This document shows positions 63,501 through 64,000 of a DNA stretch of 64,000 nt, piece by piece. Source of the DNA: Phyto melanocephala. Its lineage: Eukaryota; Arthropoda; Insecta; Diptera; Rhinophoridae. The stretch lies in contig OW799233.1 of the NCBI GenBank assembly GCA_941918925.1, positions 7,990,001-8,054,000 on the forward strand, in the 5' to 3' direction. The position numbers were made by a program, and so were the translations under genes. Within the stretch, counting starts at the first letter, position 1; each line of letters starts with the position of its first letter. The notes beneath the pieces were generated by a model, which ran no database searches, was not told where the DNA came from, and saw nothing but the letters and a program-made list of their open reading frames with translations.

Positions 63501-64000
63501 TTATTGCATACCAAACAAATGGTGGCAGATAATATTAAAATTTATCTCCGTATGAAAAAGTATTGTTGGGACCAGCAAAGCGGTACGGGTTTTGTTAGTT
63601 TTTAGTATATTAATCAGCTTGTTCGAATTAACTTCAGATTTGTTAATTTTGTGTGGATTTTCGAAAACAAAACAAATTGTTTAAAATCTGCTAACCTATT
63701 GAAAACATTAAAAAATAATGTAGGTACAACTTGTAGGCAATTTACTTCGCAATTTAGGTTTTTATCTTCACTTATTCAGAAAAAAGGATTCTGCAGTTAT
63801 GCTCCGCTTAATTAACTTAATTGACATTTGATTTGTAATTGTACTGTTGTAACAAATAAATTTTCATATGTGATTTCAACATAAATAATTATATTTTAAC
63901 AAAAAAAAAAAAAAAAAAAAATCATTCTTAGATAATGCCAGCGAAAATGGTGATGATGGCGAACGACAAAATGGAGAGGACGATGGTGGCAATGAATCTT
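54508..64000 (+). CDS. Unidentified acidic protein, N-terminal two exons (partial)
   Basis: Exon 1 (54508-54778, ATG in AATGGAAGCC context) encodes 90 residues. It starts [20 protein letters not shown] and contains [10 protein letters not shown], a possible nuclear signal. A predicted helix [20 protein letters not shown] follows, with acidic SNSEDEEE before a GTAAGT donor. Exon 2 starts at 63932 after CATTCTTAG. The split codon T/AT gives Tyr-Asn-Ala-Ser-Glu-Asn-Gly and the phase is right. The sequence stays acidic ([17 protein letters not shown]) to the window edge, so the gene continues beyond 64000. The intervening 9,153 bp is filled with transposons. I do not recognise the protein; composition suggests a nuclear chromatin or transcription factor, but that is a guess. 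Confidence 0.65.
54956..55086. repeat. Hairpin MITE
   Basis: A 131-bp near-perfect palindrome: ATGTGCTGTTTTTACACGCC at the left is mirrored by GGCTTGTAAAAACAGCACAT at the right. Inner arms are GATTGTCTTGGACGATTTAT / ATAAATCGTCTAAGACAAT around a short loop. No coding content; lies 180 bp into the large intron. Confidence 0.7.
56190..57000 (-). pseudogene. Helitron PIF1-helicase C-terminal relic
   Basis: The minus strand encodes the end of a Helitron helicase. In one frame it reads [20 protein letters not shown] and [17 protein letters not shown]. After a frameshift it reads [38 protein letters not shown] and [16 protein letters not shown], then degenerates. The last helicase motif ([11 protein letters not shown]) is lost. 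Below it, at 56200-56215, CAGCTGTCCCGGTCCGTGG may be part of the GC-rich 3' terminus. Confidence 0.85.
57835..57951. repeat. Hairpin MITE with TTA duplication
   Basis: GGGCCGTATTCATAAAAAAT at the left is mirrored by ATTTTTTATGAATGCGGCCC at the right, with inner arms pairing over about 45 bp. TTA stands on both sides (57832-57834, 57952-57954). 117 bp, non-coding. Confidence 0.7.
57958..58420. repeat. About 115-bp tandem repeats
   Basis: Four diverged head-to-tail copies share the blocks CTAGCTTTATAAACGTTGAA, AATACAAAAAGGCA, AAAAAGTACC-TTTTGGTCGCC and CAGTCTCACCTCATATTAAT. Copies differ by 15-25% by eye. Origin unknown. Confidence 0.65.
58421..59164. other. Unassigned intron sequence
   Basis: Within the large intron. 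No repeat or coding relic was recognised. Confidence 0.35.
59165..61330 (-). pseudogene. Tc1/mariner-like transposase relic split by a MULE
   Basis: N-terminal part at 60865-61330 (minus): helix-turn-helix remnant and [18 protein letters not shown]. Then at about 60945-60870 [20 protein letters not shown], the first catalytic-Asp block. C-terminal part at 59455-59165: [20 protein letters not shown] and [12 protein letters not shown]. The two parts belong together once the MULE at 59456-60856 is taken out. Several stops and frame changes show that the copy was already dead or has decayed since. Confidence 0.75.
59456..60856 (-). mobile_element. MULE (Mutator-like) element with 8-bp target duplication
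   Basis: Ends GGCTCCACGAAAAGCCCCC and its inverse are bordered by the direct repeat TTAATTTG (59448-59455 and 60857-60864). The about 240-300-bp end regions are built from many short copies of AAATAACNCCCAA-like sequence. The minus frame 60643-60179 reads [40 protein letters not shown] and [15 protein letters not shown], the MULE transposase core with its Asp and C-x2-H motif. The protein is truncated on both sides. A plus-strand frame at 59797-60078 has no assigned role. Confidence 0.85.
61331..62529. other. Unassigned intron sequence
   Basis: AT-rich, with a 24-base A run at about 61987-62010. No gene or element recognised. Confidence 0.35.
62530..63140 (-). pseudogene. Mariner-type transposase relic, internally deleted
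   Basis: The right part (63139-62921, minus) shows the N-terminal HTH region: [37 protein letters not shown]. The left part (about 62740-62540, minus) shows the C-terminus: [48 protein letters not shown]. The catalytic middle is deleted. It is from the same superfamily as the fragments at 14863 and 39423-39917. Confidence 0.75.
63141..63931. other. End of the 9.15-kb intron
   Basis: Mostly unassigned. GGGGGCGTGGTACCCCCAG at about 63206 and GTGGTGCCCACTCCCACACC at about 63340 resemble Helitron/DINE internal repeats. A poly-A run of about 22 bases ends just before the exon 2 acceptor ATCATTCTTAG, so that acceptor has a weak pyrimidine tract. Confidence 0.4.

Overview
The window is nuclear DNA from a cyclorrhaphan fly. 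It is very AT-rich, the genes have introns, and the proteins are close to Drosophila orthologues. The dense DINE-1/INE-1-like, Helitron, Tc1/mariner, MULE and LINE debris resembles a large calyptrate genome such as a blow fly or house fly. That taxonomic guess is inference; the species cannot be read from the sequence. I saw no bacterial features, CRISPR array, rRNA or convincing tRNA.

Layout. 0-2.3 kb (minus): HMCES (abasic-site DNA-protein crosslinking) and Sf3b5 (U2 snRNP SF3b subunit). 2.3-13.8 kb: a repeat-rich gap with a foldback-like element carrying internal tandem repeats, a TTAA-flanked piggyBac-like MITE, and a 3.2-kb cluster of DINE-1-like units in inverted and tandem arrangement. 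13.8-17.1 kb (plus): Kcmf1 in five exons, with an AT-AC U12-type intron. 18.0-20.3 kb (minus): a four-exon gene whose C-terminus resembles an SRI (RNA polymerase II CTD-binding) domain. 21.8-27.9 kb (minus): complete EMC1 in 11 exons. 28.2-29.0 kb: a non-autonomous Helitron with both termini intact. 29.6-31.0 kb (plus): Taf7. 33.3-34.9 kb (minus): Prat, intronless. 35.7-38.8 kb: LINE, Tc1 and DINE-1 debris. 39.0-43.5 kb (minus): riboflavin kinase, whose second intron holds mariner and Helitron remnants. 47.1-51.0 kb (plus): Medea (Smad4), nine exons. 52.1-52.7 kb (minus): NAT9. 54.5 kb to the right edge (plus): first two exons of an unidentified acidic protein, separated by a 9.15-kb intron packed with transposons, including a MULE nested in a Tc1/mariner-like relic.

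The genes are mostly single-copy housekeeping functions (genome maintenance, splicing, ubiquitination, transcription, ER membrane protein insertion, purine and flavin synthesis, BMP/TGF-beta signalling, tubulin-linked acetyltransferase). They are not an operon or pathway; their grouping reflects chromosomal synteny. Exon-intron models were built by hand, checking splice signals and reading phase at every junction.

The most notable observations are the U12 AT-AC intron in Kcmf1, a group of TA-flanked elements with element-specific terminal inverted repeats (two containing first-exon-like segments), the absence of an in-frame AUG at the beginning of the Medea coding frame, a possible mitochondrial-type extension upstream of riboflavin kinase, and the nested MULE with a perfect 8-bp target duplication. 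I found no clear evidence of a wholly new biological system.
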